A stretch of DNA of 64,000 bases from Ewingella americana. Lineage in GTDB: Bacteria; Pseudomonadota; Gammaproteobacteria; Enterobacterales; Enterobacteriaceae. The stretch lies in the NCBI RefSeq assembly GCF_006438725.1, contig NZ_RCZD01000001.1, positions 679,089-743,088 of the forward strand, in the 5' to 3' direction. The notes beneath the pieces were generated by a model. It saw nothing but the letters and a program-made list of their open reading frames with translations, was not told where the DNA came from and did not search any database. The position numbers were made by a program, and so were the translations under genes. Below are positions 43,581 through 51,999 of this stretch, piece by piece (position 1 is the first letter of the stretch; the number at the start of each line of letters is the position of its first letter).

Positions 43581-43610
43581 AAACGCCGACATCATGTCGG
43601 CGTTTTTTTT
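43581..43610 (+). terminator. Terminator of pta
   Basis: A stem (AACGCCGACA / TGTCGGCGTT) with a 3-base loop is followed by T residues. It lies 17 bases after the pta stop. On the minus strand it is followed by only GTTTTGC, so it would act weakly for the convergent transketolase operon. Confidence 0.9.
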
Positions 43611-43634
43611 GACTTCCGTTCCTGTATCACATCA

Positions 43635-44588
43635 TCACAACAGCGTTTTCGCCGCTTCCAGAATATGTTCGGCCGTCAGACCATACTCCTGCTGTAAAAA
43701 CTCCTGCGTGCCCACCTGACCGTAACGCCCTTTGACACCGACGCGGCGCATCGGTACCGGATGGTGCTCAACCAGAACTTCCGCCACTGCCGATCCCAGC
43801 CCGTTGTGAATACTGTGGTTTTCGCAGGTCACAATTTTGCCGGTTTTGGCGGCGTACTTCTGGATGATCTCCTTATCAATAGGCTTGAGGGTGAACATGT
43901 CGATGACGGCGGCGCTCACGCCTTCACGTTCCAGCATTTGTGCCGCTTTCAAAGCTTCCGCCACCATAATACCGTTGGCGATCAGCGTAATATCGTTACC
44001 GTCGCGCAGCAGGTTGGCTTTACCGATAGTAAAAGTCGAGCCTTCCTGATAAATCTGTGTCGCCTGTTTACGGATAGTGCGTACCCAGTAAAAGCCTTTT
44101 AAATCCATCAGCTGCAACAGGATATTGCGGAACATTACTGCGTCCGTTACTTCCAGCACCACTGAATTAGCCAGCCCGCGCACAATGCCCATATCTTCGA
44201 ATGACATATGGGTACCGCCGTTGTGGCAGGCGGTGACACCGGCATCGGAGGCGATGACTTTGACGTTGTTTTTCTGATAATCCAGCGACATAAACAGCTG
44301 ATCGAAACAGCGGCGACTGGCGAACGCAGTAAAGGTGTGAACAAAAGGCACACGCCCGGTAAGCGACAACCCTGCCGCCACGCCAATAACATTGGCCTCC
44401 ATAATGCCGCAGTTAATCACGTGCTGCGGGTGATCTTTATGTACTGCGTCCATCGCCATCGAGCTCATCAGATCGGCTTCAAGAGCAATGATCGGCGTGT
44501 TCTCAACAATCTTCTCACGCACGGTGTTGGCATACACTTTGCGCATTTCCGTGGTATCAGGTTTCAGTTCCAGCGTGACTTCAAACAT
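43635..44588 (-). CDS. Transketolase, C-terminal subunit (pyrimidine-binding half)
   Basis: This 317-residue protein corresponds to the middle (pyrimidine-binding) and C-terminal domains of transketolase, here a separate subunit. ALEADLMSSMAM, CGIMEANVIGVAAGLSLTG (with the ThDP-activating Glu), FTAFASRRCFDQLF and HNGGTHMSFEDMG are seen, as is a transketolase C-domain with CENHSIHNGLGSAVAEV. The ATG at 44588, with GGAGG seven bases upstream, overlaps the end of the N-terminal subunit by 8 bases, so the two halves are made together. It is the last gene of a PTS operon. It probably acts on a ketose phosphate delivered by that PTS; the substrate is unknown. Confidence 0.9.
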   Translation of the reverse strand: MFEVTLELKPDTTEMRKVYANTVREKIVENTPIIALEADLMSSMAMDAVHKDHPQHVINCGIMEANVIGVAAGLSLTGRVPFVHTFTAFASRRCFDQLFMSLDYQKNNVKVIASDAGVTACHNGGTHMSFEDMGIVRGLANSVVLEVTDAVMFRNILLQLMDLKGFYWVRTIRKQATQIYQEGSTFTIGKANLLRDGNDITLIANGIMVAEALKAAQMLEREGVSAAVIDMFTLKPIDKEIIQKYAAKTGKIVTCENHSIHNGLGSAVAEVLVEHHPVPMRRVGVKGRYGQVGTQEFLQQEYGLTAEHILEAAKTLL

Positions 44589-45414
44589 GCGCGGCCTCCA
44601 GTTCTGCAATGGCGTTTTCAATTTCCAGTTTCACATCCGGCGTTAAACGCAGATGGTGCGAATTCGCCAGTTGCTCGAGATATTTCACGCCCTGCCCTTT
44701 CTTGCTATCGAGCACTACCACCAGCGGGCGTTGCTCGCCCTGACGAACCGGCGTCAGCGCCTGTTGCAGTGCGACCACGTCATCACCCTTGATGGTCAAC
44801 ACATCAAAGCCAAACGCACTGAATTTCGCCGCCAGATCGAAGGGTTTAATCACTTCATCAAGCAGGCCGTCGAGTTGCTGTTTGTTGTAGTCGATAAACA
44901 GCGTCAAATTATTCAGATTATGATGAGCAATAAACTGGAAAGCCTCCCAGCACTGGCCCTCGTTGAGTTCGCCGTCACCCAAAATACAGAACACGCGGTT
45001 GGCGCGGCCTGCCAGTTTGTGCGACAGCGCCATGCCGGAAGCAATGGAAACACCCTGTCCAAGAGAGCCGGTGGTGGCGTCCACGCCGACCGTGCGCAGG
45101 CGATCCGGATGGCTCGGCAGTTTGGTCCCATTCTGGTTCAGCGTTTTCAAATCGGACTGTGGAAAGTAGCCTTTCAGACCCAGCGTGGCATACAGCGCCG
45201 GGCCCGCATGGCCTTTTGACAGTACGAAATAATCGCGCTCCTGCCAGTCAGGGCGTGCCGGGTCAATACGCATCACATCGCCGTACAGCACCGCCAGCGT
45301 TTCCACCACCGACATGCTGCCGCCGTAGTGACCAAAGCCTAATCCGGTGAGCATTTTCAGTGTCTCAATGCGGATTTGACGAGCAAACTCACGAACCTCT
45401 TGGACATCTTTCAT
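44581..45414 (-). CDS. Transketolase, N-terminal subunit (ThDP diphosphate-binding half)
   Basis: This 277-residue protein is equivalent to the N-terminal, diphosphate-binding domain of transketolase. The ThDP/Mg motif is CILGDGELNEGQCWEAF, ending in FIDYNKQQLDG. Other conserved stretches are GHYGGSMSVVETLAVLYG, LSKGHAGPALYA, and TGSLGQGVSIASGMAL. It pairs with the next gene to form a complete active site, as in two-subunit transketolases of archaea and of some enteric sugar operons. It lies 113 bases after the EIIC gene, with a strong hairpin (45450-45482) in between. Confidence 0.92.
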   Translation of the reverse strand: MKDVQEVREFARQIRIETLKMLTGLGFGHYGGSMSVVETLAVLYGDVMRIDPARPDWQERDYFVLSKGHAGPALYATLGLKGYFPQSDLKTLNQNGTKLPSHPDRLRTVGVDATTGSLGQGVSIASGMALSHKLAGRANRVFCILGDGELNEGQCWEAFQFIAHHNLNNLTLFIDYNKQQLDGLLDEVIKPFDLAAKFSAFGFDVLTIKGDDVVALQQALTPVRQGEQRPLVVVLDSKKGQGVKYLEQLANSHHLRLTPDVKLEIENAIAELEAAHV

Positions 45415-45449
45415 GTTGTTTGGTCCTTATTTTAGTTAGCACTCGACCC

Positions 45450-45482
45450 GGCCCGTTAGTTGTTAACAGCGACTAACGGGCC
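45450..45482 (-). promoter_or_regulatory. Intercistronic hairpin between EIIC and transketolase genes
   Basis: An exact 11-bp inverted repeat (GGCCCGTTAGT / ACTAACGGGCC) with an 11-base loop lies in the only long gap of the operon. No T-run follows, so it is more likely an mRNA-processing or stability element than a terminator. A further ACTAACGG lies at 45514-45521, closer to the EIIC stop. Confidence 0.55.
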
Positions 45483-45527
45483 TTGCGTAGTGTTTTCCCG
45501 GAGGGTTAATGGTGACTAACGGAGAAC

Positions 45528-46904
45528 TTATTTTTCGATAACCGCTTTTTCTGCGGCTGGCTTTCTCGCCAGATAGTTGTAGGCAACCAGAGCGGCGAAA
45601 ATGGCAACAATCAGCGCCATAATGGCTTCTTTGGACATAAAGCGCGCCAGATTGCCGAGCAGGATCCCGATGACACCAAAGTCAGCATCAGAGAAGGTGG
45701 CGTTGGCAAAGCCCAGCGCACCCAGCACCGGCAGCAGTAAGACTGGCAGGAAGGTGATCAAGATGCCGTTGGCAAATGCACCGGCCATCGCACCGCGGCG
45801 GCCACCGGTCGCATTACCAAACACGCCCGCCGTTGCACCGGTAAAGAAGTGCGGTACTACGCCTGGGAGAATCAGCACCATATGCATCTGACCCAGCAGG
45901 AACAAACCGACAAGACCGCCGAGGAAGCTGAACAGGAAACCAATCAACACCGCGTTTGGTGCATACGGATAGACCACCGGACAGTCGAGCGCCGGACGGG
46001 CATTCGGTACCAGTCGCTCAGAGAAGCCGACGAACGCCGGGACGATTTCCGCCAAAATCAGTCGCACGCCTTGCAGGATGATGAAAACACCGGCCGCAAA
46101 GGTGATCGCCATAATGATGGAGTACACCAGATAGTTCTGGCCTGCGCTGTAGGTGGCCTCGACGAAAATCTGTCCGGCGAAGACCGCCATAATCAGATAA
46201 ATGATGATCATGGTCAGCGAGATGGAGATGGAGCTGTCGCGCAGGAAGCTGAGGTTTTTCGGCAGGTTCATCTCTTCGGTAGAGCGTGAACCTTTACCGA
46301 CTTTGCTGCCGATCCAGCCGGAAAGCACATAGCCGATGGTGCCGAAATGACCGAATGCAATATCGTCATTGCCGGTGATTTTACGCATATAACGCTGCGC
46401 CAGTGCCGGGAAGAACGCCATGATGAGGCCGAGCGTCAGAGAACCGGTGAAGACCAGCGCCACGCCTTCAAAACCGGCTACGGTCAGGATGACGCTGATC
46501 ATACAGGCCATGTAGAACGTATGGTGTCCGGTTAAGAATACGTATTTGAGACGGGTGAAACGCGCCACGACAAGATTAGCGACCATACCAAAGGCCATAA
46601 TTAATGCCGTCGGCGCACCGAATTTCTCCATCGCAATGGAAACAATCGCTTCGTTATTCGGAATGATCCCCTGAATATTGAAGGCGTGTTCAAACATCCC
46701 GCCCAACGGATTTAACGAGCCGACTAATACCGTCGCACCGCCCGCTAAAACGAGAAAACCCAGTATTGTTTTAACCGTACCTTTTACCACATCAGAAAAG
46801 TTTTTCTTTTGCGCGACCAGACCGACTAATGCAATGATCCCCACCAGTACGGCAGGCACTTTTAATATATCAACCACAAACTTGAGCGTTTCCTGGATAA
46901 ACAT
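45528..46904 (-). CDS. PTS EIIC permease, ascorbate (UlaA/SgaT) type
   Basis: This 458-residue integral membrane protein is of the ascorbate-type PTS permease family (EIIC). It has about ten or more hydrophobic helices and conserved GHHTFYMACMISVIL, FGHFGTIGYVLSGWIGSKVG, ALDCPVVYPYAPNAVLIGF and FFTGATAGVFGNATGGRRGA stretches known from UlaA. It would move a sugar or sugar acid across the inner membrane with phosphorylation by EIIB. The ATG at 46904, after GAGG, is preferred to GTG at 46910. The family allows several substrates besides L-ascorbate. Confidence 0.93.
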   Translation of the reverse strand: MFIQETLKFVVDILKVPAVLVGIIALVGLVAQKKNFSDVVKGTVKTILGFLVLAGGATVLVGSLNPLGGMFEHAFNIQGIIPNNEAIVSIAMEKFGAPTALIMAFGMVANLVVARFTRLKYVFLTGHHTFYMACMISVILTVAGFEGVALVFTGSLTLGLIMAFFPALAQRYMRKITGNDDIAFGHFGTIGYVLSGWIGSKVGKGSRSTEEMNLPKNLSFLRDSSISISLTMIIIYLIMAVFAGQIFVEATYSAGQNYLVYSIIMAITFAAGVFIILQGVRLILAEIVPAFVGFSERLVPNARPALDCPVVYPYAPNAVLIGFLFSFLGGLVGLFLLGQMHMVLILPGVVPHFFTGATAGVFGNATGGRRGAMAGAFANGILITFLPVLLLPVLGALGFANATFSDADFGVIGILLGNLARFMSKEAIMALIVAIFAALVAYNYLARKPAAEKAVIEK

Positions 46905-46957
46905 ACCCACCTCAATATTCTATTTGTTTTATTCGTAAGGTTTTTATTCAATACCCG

Positions 46958-47239
46958 TCAGGATATTGGATGCTTTTCGAAGTGGGCGACTAACTTCGTC
47001 TCCAGCTCATTGATATCCACAATATTAGTAATGACGACCAACTGATTTTCAGGGATATTCGCGCTGGCAGCGATATCTTTCGCCATCACGAACAGGTCAG
47101 CTTCACCAGGGATGGCCGAGGAGAGGTCTGAGTGCTCGACGTCAGCCTGGATATTTAATTTCTTCAACACTTTCTTGATGTTCATTTCCACCATAAAGCT
47201 GCTGCCTAAACCGGAACCGCAAATCGCCATAATTTTCAT
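46958..47239 (-). CDS. PTS EIIB component, ascorbate/lactose type
   Basis: This 93-residue cytoplasmic EIIB protein has the phosphocysteine loop MAICGSGLGSSF with Cys7. The length and Rossmann-like pattern match UlaB. It takes phosphate from the EIIA histidine and gives it to the sugar in EIIC. The ATG at 47239 is used; an in-frame extension to 47299 has no family match. It lies between EIIA and EIIC in the operon. Confidence 0.92.
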   Translation of the reverse strand: MKIMAICGSGLGSSFMVEMNIKKVLKKLNIQADVEHSDLSSAIPGEADLFVMAKDIAASANIPENQLVVITNIVDINELETKLVAHFEKHPIS

Positions 47240-47356
47240 GATATTTACCTGTGTTTTAAAGTTTGTAGGGTAGCGCATCAGAATAGAGTCTGATGTCAAT
47301 ATCGGTTAACTGCTTCCATGTTTAACTGACGTTATTCCCTTGACTGGCTCAGGAAA

Positions 47357-47800
47357 TTAGAATTTAGATAAAATCTCCTGAATAGTTTTAATGTCTTTTG
47401 CCTGATGTATTTCTTGCATCGCTTCTTCGTTTGAAAATAACTCTGCCAGTTCAGAAATCAATTCAATATGGCTATGTTTATCGGGTGCAGCCAGCATCAC
47501 CACGGTATAAACCGGATCATTATCTTCTGAATTAAATTTAACGCCGTGTGGAAGATTCAGCAGCGACAACCCTAACGCATGTGCGCCTTCTTCGGGCCGC
47601 GCATGGGGCATCGCAATTCCCGGAGCCAGCACATAATAGGGTCCGAGTTTTTCATGCTGGGCGAAAATAGCCTGCACATACTCTGGTGTTATGGCTCCCT
47701 TTTCCAGCAGCGGCTCCGCGCTGGCCTGTACGGCATCGCGCCAGGTGGTGATATCATTTCTAATGTGAATCGTTTCTGCTGTCAGCCAATCGTTAAGCAT
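47357..47800 (-). CDS. PTS EIIA component, mannitol/fructose/ascorbate type
   Basis: This 147-residue cytoplasmic EIIA protein of the PTS_EIIA_2 family, UlaC-like, has the phosphohistidine His66 in PGIAMPHARPEEG. It receives phosphate from HPr. The ATG at 47800 follows GGGAG by five bases. It is the first gene of the leftward operon EIIA-EIIB-EIIC-TktN-TktC, with the operator/CRP region directly upstream and the LacI-type regulator divergent. Confidence 0.92.
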   Translation of the reverse strand: MLNDWLTAETIHIRNDITTWRDAVQASAEPLLEKGAITPEYVQAIFAQHEKLGPYYVLAPGIAMPHARPEEGAHALGLSLLNLPHGVKFNSEDNDPVYTVVMLAAPDKHSHIELISELAELFSNEEAMQEIHQAKDIKTIQEILSKF

Positions 47801-47930
47801 TGCTACTCCCAACTATTCTTGTCTTGTTTTGCGATGTTGTTCTGATGCGTCTTCAGGCCCGCTGATTTCTCCCTCCTGTTGAAGTTAAAAACCACCCCCG
47901 ATCCTGTTAACGATCCAGACTTTACTCATC

Positions 47931-47942
47931 GATAGCGTTAAC
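47931..47942. promoter_or_regulatory. LacI-type operator 1 (GATAGCGTTAAC)
   Basis: This variant of the GATAGCGCTATC palindrome matches in 10 of 12 positions. It lies 131 bases upstream of the EIIA gene and 33 bases from operator 2, counted start to start. It is the likely target of the divergent LacI-family regulator. Confidence 0.65.
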
Positions 47943-47945
47943 ATC

Positions 47946-47961
47946 TGTGATACATCTCACA
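47946..47961. promoter_or_regulatory. CRP site between operators 1 and 2
   Basis: This is an exact TGTGA-N6-TCACA site, fitted between two operator copies. It implies cAMP-CRP activation of the PTS/transketolase operon, of the regulator gene, or of both, as usual for sugar operons. The match alone is the evidence. Confidence 0.75.
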
Positions 47962-47963
47962 AA

Positions 47964-47975
47964 GATAGCGCTACC
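47964..47975. promoter_or_regulatory. LacI-type operator 2 (GATAGCGCTACC)
   Basis: This matches the GATAGCGCTATC palindrome in 11 of 12 positions. It begins two bases after the CRP site ends and lies 35 bases from operator 3 (start to start). It is placed to block CRP action or to loop with its neighbours. Confidence 0.7.
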
Positions 47976-47998
47976 AAAAAGCCACCATCAGATTCTGT

Positions 47999-48010
47999 GA
48001 TAGCGCTATC
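47999..48010. promoter_or_regulatory. LacI-type operator 3 (perfect palindrome)
   Basis: GATAGCGCTATC is a perfect 12-bp palindrome, extended to TGATAGCGCTATCA (47998-48011). The central CpG symmetry fits the LacI/GalR family. It is the operator closest to the regulator gene (193 bases before its ATG), so it could also mediate autoregulation. Confidence 0.75.
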
Positions 48011-48202
48011 AAAAATAGTCACTTCAGGATATCGCCTCCCGCGTCGGACAGGAAATAAGGATATACTTTGGCTGCGAATTGCCGATAATTCATCACATCT
48101 GCCGCTGTTGACCCCGGAACCCGTGTGGGATCCCACCGGTCGCGGCCCGCTGTTTTCGCCATTATTGTGCGCACGATGCGCAGTTGAAAGTCAGGATTGG
48201 GA

Positions 48203-49219
48203 ATGTCGATTAACAAAAAACGACGCAGTACCGGAAGAGTGACGCTGGCCGATGTCGCGCAACTCGCGGGGGTCGGCAGCATGACCGTATCCCGGGCGTT
48301 GCGAACGCCGGAGCAGGTGTCGGACAAGTTACGGGAAAAAATTGAAGAAGCCGTCAGTCAGCTAGGCTATTTGCCTAATCAGGCCGCCAGTTCGCTGGCT
48401 TCCGCCTCGTCTTATACCATTGCAATGATTGTGCCGAGCCTGTCGGAATCAGGTTGTGCCGAGATGTTTGCCGGATTGCAAAAAATCCTGCAACCGGCAG
48501 GCTATCAAATCATGCTGGCCGAATCGCAGCACCGTATGGACCGTGAAGAGAAATTATTGGAAACCCTGCTCTCCTATAATTTGGCGGCGGCGATTTTACT
48601 CAGCGTTGAGCACTCACCCAATGTCCGTAATTGGCTCGATAACACTTCGATACCGGTGCTGGAAATCGGTGCGCTGACCGACTCGCCTATCGACATGAAT
48701 ATTGGTATTGATAACGTCGAAGCGATGTATCAGCTGACTAAAACCGTGATCGATAAAGGCTACCAGAACATAGGAATGCTGTGCGCCAATCAGGAACAGT
48801 GGATTTTCCAGCAGCATCTGCAAGGCTGGCACAAAGCCATGCTGCGGGCGCATATGTCAGTGCACAGGGTGATTAACTCGGCAGAACCGGCCAGCTTTTC
48901 GACCGGAGCACGGCAGTTACCCGAATTCCTGCTCGCCTGGCCTGAACTGGATGCGCTGGTTTGTGTTTCTGACGAACTGGCTTGTGGCGTGCTGTACGAA
49001 TGTCAACGCCGACGCATTAAAGTCCCCGACGATCTTGCCGTCGTCGGCTTTGGCAACAGCGACGTCAGCCGCGTATGCCAGCCCCCGCTGACGACCATTG
49101 CCATTCCTCACAAAGAGATCGGTACCCGCGCAGCGCAGGCCTTACTGGCCAGAATTCATGATGAAGAGTGGGAAGAGGTGACGATTGCATCGTCATTATG
49201 CAAACGCGACAGTTGCTGA
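48203..49219 (+). CDS. LacI-family transcriptional regulator of the PTS/transketolase operon
   Basis: This 338-residue regulator has an N-terminal LacI helix-turn-helix (VTLADVAQLAGVGSMTVSRA, about residues 14-33) with the hinge helix PNQAASSLASA, and a periplasmic-binding-like effector domain from about residue 60 to the end. By overall pattern (RSTGRVTLADVAQLAGVGSMTVSRAL) it resembles the GntR gluconate repressor branch. The ATG at 48203 with AGGA upstream is chosen; TTG at 48197 is possible. It is divergent from the PTS operon, with three palindromic operators between. It most likely represses that operon until a sugar phosphate binds. A terminator follows directly. Confidence 0.92.
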   Translation: MSINKKRRSTGRVTLADVAQLAGVGSMTVSRALRTPEQVSDKLREKIEEAVSQLGYLPNQAASSLASASSYTIAMIVPSLSESGCAEMFAGLQKILQPAGYQIMLAESQHRMDREEKLLETLLSYNLAAAILLSVEHSPNVRNWLDNTSIPVLEIGALTDSPIDMNIGIDNVEAMYQLTKTVIDKGYQNIGMLCANQEQWIFQQHLQGWHKAMLRAHMSVHRVINSAEPASFSTGARQLPEFLLAWPELDALVCVSDELACGVLYECQRRRIKVPDDLAVVGFGNSDVSRVCQPPLTTIAIPHKEIGTRAAQALLARIHDEEWEEVTIASSLCKRDSC

Positions 49220-49272
49220 GAGGCTGGGGCTAAGTAGAGTAAAACAGCGGACGGACTGAGCCGCCCCACTGT

Positions 49273-49301
49273 AGACGGGGTTACACCCCGTCGTTTTTTT
49301 T
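49273..49301 (+). terminator. Terminator of the LacI-family regulator, overlapping the yfcD 3' end
   Basis: A stem (GACGGGG / CCCCGTC) is followed by G and eight T. Its right arm and T-run lie inside the last codons of the convergent yfcD gene. Confidence 0.85.
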
Positions 49302-49922
49302 GCTTTCATCGACCGAACCAAGCGAGAACGATGAACTTTCAACCGGCAGTGGATCGCCTGGTAAGATTCTCTCCTCACGCACCAGCGGCTTACCGTGATC
49401 TTTCTCGTTGTTACGGGTCATCCACAACGACAGTGCTTTGAGCGAGTCTGGGGTAAATTCGTCACAACGTGCAGTAATTTCTTCCGGGGTCATCCAGCGC
49501 ACTTCGTCGATCTCTTCTTCCTGTAAAGCGAAGGGACCATGCGACACGCAGCTAAACAATGCACCCCATACACGGCATTTATTCGGTTCTTCGAAATAGA
49601 ACATGCCGTGCTCAGCGAAAGGCACACCGGCGATACCCAGTTCCTCTTCCGCTTCGCGTCGCGCGGAATCCAGCACCACTTCACCGCTTTGCACTACGCC
49701 GCCCGCCGTGGCATCAAGCCAGCCGGGAAAGAAATCCTTGGTCTCGGTGCGACGCTGCACCAGGATATTACCCATACCATCATGTACCACAATGTAGCTG
49801 GCACGATGGCGCAGGCATTGAGCTCGCATCTGCTGACGGCTGGCCTGGGCGATAACTTCATTTTCTTCATTGACGATATCAACCCATTCGCCGGTGTCGG
49901 TGTTCTGCTCTTGTTCCGCCAT
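49281..49922 (-). CDS. yfcD: Nudix hydrolase YfcD
   Basis: This 213-residue Nudix protein is close to E. coli YfcD (180) through most of its length. The Nudix box is intact: [20 protein letters not shown] plus LGI, near residues 75-97. It also has [18 protein letters not shown] at the N-terminus and [11 protein letters not shown] near 160. The substrate is not established. The C-terminal 35 or so residues ([18 protein letters not shown] onward) are an extension relative to E. coli, and the last codons, with an A8 run, are at the same time the terminator of the convergent regulator gene. Confidence 0.93.
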   Translation of the reverse strand: MAEQEQNTDTGEWVDIVNEENEVIAQASRQQMRAQCLRHRASYIVVHDGMGNILVQRRTETKDFFPGWLDATAGGVVQSGEVVLDSARREAEEELGIAGVPFAEHGMFYFEEPNKCRVWGALFSCVSHGPFALQEEEIDEVRWMTPEEITARCDEFTPDSLKALSLWMTRNNEKDHGKPLVREERILPGDPLPVESSSFSLGSVDESKKNDGV

Positions 49923-50301
49923 CCTATGAAACCTTCTCTTTGAGCGCAGGCTTATGCGCGATTGTTGTACTATCGGGGAAGTTTTATGACTTACTCAACA
50001 CCTTCTTTCAAAAGAAGGCCAGTGTTCGCTGATTCTATCTGTCTCGGTGGGGGGGCTCAATAGCAACCAATGCGTTGTCGATATGTTAAACCTATGACAC
50101 CCTGCGTGGGAAACCATCAGACTAGTCTCACAGTGACGATGAGCCTAACCTGCTATGTTAACCCAAGGCCGGGGACTTTAAAGTGAACAACCCGCGCAAA
50201 TTTTTAAACTGATTATTTCTTAGTAAATTAGACGCATCCAGCCCTGCCGATCGGCGGTTTACACGCCCACGGACAGAGAATTAAATAACGCAGGAGGCAC
50301 C
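49923..50301. promoter_or_regulatory. Divergent yfcD/yfcG promoter region
   Basis: This 379-base gap has no believable gene. A short inverted repeat CCTTCTTT/AAAGAAGG lies at 50002-50019, and a G7 run at 50050. The yfcG start is preceded by a strong AGGAGG. No tRNA-like fold or known operator was found. Confidence 0.45.
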
Positions 50302-50931
50302 ATGATTGATCTTTATTACGCACCAACACCAAACGGTCACAAAATTACGCTGTTCCTCGAAGAAACCGGATTACCTTATCGTCTTCACCGGATTGATATC
50401 AGCGCCGGTGACCAGTTTAAGCCCGAGTTTTTAGCCATCTCCCCCAACAACAAAATTCCAGCCATTGTCGACCATCAACCTGTCGACGGCGGTGCTCCCC
50501 TCAGCGTGTTTGAATCAGGGGCGATTTTGCAATATCTGGCGGAGAAAACCGGCAAACTGCTTAGCCAGGAGCTGCGAGAACGCACGCTGACGCTTGAGTG
50601 GTTGTTCTGGCAAATGGCCGGATTCGGCCCGATGCTCGGCCAGAATCACCATTTCACCCATTACGCTCCGCAACCGGTGCCTTACGCCATTGAACGCTAT
50701 CAGCAAGAGACCAAACGCCTGTACGGCGTGCTGAATACTCAACTCGGCAAGCACGCCTACATGGCCGGTGAGAATTACAGCATTGCTGATATCGCCACCT
50801 ATCCCTGGGTTGCCTCTCACGAGCGCCAGCGCATAGATCTGGCGAATTTCCCTGCGGTGCGTAACTGGTTCGAACGCATTAAAAATCGCCCAGCCACTGA
50901 AAAGGCTTACGCGATCGCCGAACAAAAATAA
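50302..50931 (+). CDS. yfcG: GST-family disulfide-bond oxidoreductase YfcG
   Basis: This 209-residue glutathione-S-transferase-like (Nu class) enzyme is close to E. coli YfcG (215), which has glutathione-dependent disulfide reductase activity. The N-terminal thioredoxin fold begins MIDLYYAPTPNGHKITLFLE, with Thr9 and Asn11 in the glutathione site. SPNNKIPAIVD carries the cis-proline, and FESGAILQYLAEKTG follows. The C-terminal helical domain includes GQNHHFTHYAP and ENYSIADIATYPWV. A terminator follows. Confidence 0.95.
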   Translation: MIDLYYAPTPNGHKITLFLEETGLPYRLHRIDISAGDQFKPEFLAISPNNKIPAIVDHQPVDGGAPLSVFESGAILQYLAEKTGKLLSQELRERTLTLEWLFWQMAGFGPMLGQNHHFTHYAPQPVPYAIERYQQETKRLYGVLNTQLGKHAYMAGENYSIADIATYPWVASHERQRIDLANFPAVRNWFERIKNRPATEKAYAIAEQK

Positions 50932-50935
50932 GCGG

Positions 50936-50968
50936 TTACCCTCTGGAATTCTCCCGAGGGTTTCTTTT
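50936..50968 (+). terminator. Probable terminator of yfcG
   Basis: A stem (ACCCTC / GAGGGT) with a 12-base loop is followed by TTCTTTT, directly after the yfcG stop. Confidence 0.65.
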
Positions 50969-51094
50969 GAGCAACCCCACTGATAGAAAATAAATACGTC
51001 GGGATGTGCTCCATATCGCGTGTTTAGCTGCAGGAGTAACCTATGCTGAAAAGAAGCGTTCGCGCACGCATTCAAACAGTTAAGGAGCCAGCCT

Positions 51095-51994
51095 ATGCAA
51101 ATCTTGATAACCGGAGCCACCGGCCTTATCGGACGCAGACTCACCGAACGCCTTCTTGGCCAATCACACCACATCACCGCACTGACCCGCGCACCTGAAC
51201 GGGCAGCAAAACTCCTCGGCCCTGAAGTATTGCTGTGGAAAACACTGGACGACAAAACCTCGCTCGATGGCTTCGATGCCGTGATCAATCTGGCGGGAGA
51301 ACCCATTGCCGACAAGCGCTGGACCAAAGAACAGAAACAAAAATTATGCGATAGCCGCTGGAAAATCACCGAACGTCTGGCGACGCTGATCAATGCCAGC
51401 AAGAACCCGCCGTCAGTGTTTATTTCCGGTTCCGCCGTGGGTTATTACGGCGATCAGGGACAGGCTTTAGTGCCAGAGGATGAGCCACCTAACAAGCAGT
51501 TTACCTGGCAACTTTGTGCCCGCTGGGAAGCGCTGGCGCTGGCAGCTGAAAGTGACCGCACCCGAGTCTGCCTGCTGCGCACCGGCATTGTTCTGGCGAA
51601 AAAAGGCGGTGCACTGGCAAAAATGGTCCTGCCGTTTCGCGCCGGTCTCGGCGGCCCTTTCGGCAACGGGCAGCAATACATGCCATGGATCCATCTCGAC
51701 GACATGGTAAACGGCATCATTTTCCTGCTGATGCACGAAACCCTTAACGGCCCGTTCAACATGGTTTCGCCCTACCCGGCTCGTAACGAACAGTTCAGCG
51801 CCCTGCTCGGCGAAGTCCTGAACCGTCCGGCCTTTATGCGCGTTCCTGCTGGCGTAGTCAGGCTGCTGATGGGTGAATCCGCCGTCCTGGTGCTCGGCGG
51901 CCAGCGAGCCGTCCCTAAACGGTTGGAAGATGCCGGGTTTGTTTACAGTCATCAGGAGCTGAAAGAGGCCCTTGAGGATGTTCTTGGGGAGTAG
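51095..51994 (+). CDS. yfcH: NAD(P)-binding epimerase-like protein YfcH
   Basis: This 299-residue extended short-chain dehydrogenase/reductase is close to E. coli YfcH (297). The Rossmann motif [12 protein letters not shown] is at the start. Further matches are [41 protein letters not shown] and [16 protein letters not shown]. The substrate is unknown. The ATG follows AAGGAG. It is the last gene of the E. coli-like yfc block; repeat copy B begins right after its stop, and beyond it gene order changes to the ybi region. Confidence 0.95.
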   Translation: MQILITGATGLIGRRLTERLLGQSHHITALTRAPERAAKLLGPEVLLWKTLDDKTSLDGFDAVINLAGEPIADKRWTKEQKQKLCDSRWKITERLATLINASKNPPSVFISGSAVGYYGDQGQALVPEDEPPNKQFTWQLCARWEALALAAESDRTRVCLLRTGIVLAKKGGALAKMVLPFRAGLGGPFGNGQQYMPWIHLDDMVNGIIFLLMHETLNGPFNMVSPYPARNEQFSALLGEVLNRPAFMRVPAGVVRLLMGESAVLVLGGQRAVPKRLEDAGFVYSHQELKEALEDVLGE

Positions 51995-51999
51995 CGCCC

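Noticed and set aside
43635..45414. Split transketolase as a broken gene (frameshift of one tkt)
   Set aside because: Each half has its own start with a ribosome-binding site, a short 8-base overlap and proper domain borders; the two-subunit form is a known arrangement, so this is not a pseudogene.
43635..47800. The PTS operon as the L-ascorbate (ula) operon itself
   Set aside because: UlaD, UlaE, UlaF and UlaG homologues are absent and the regulator is LacI-type, not the DeoR-type UlaR; only the transporter family is shared.
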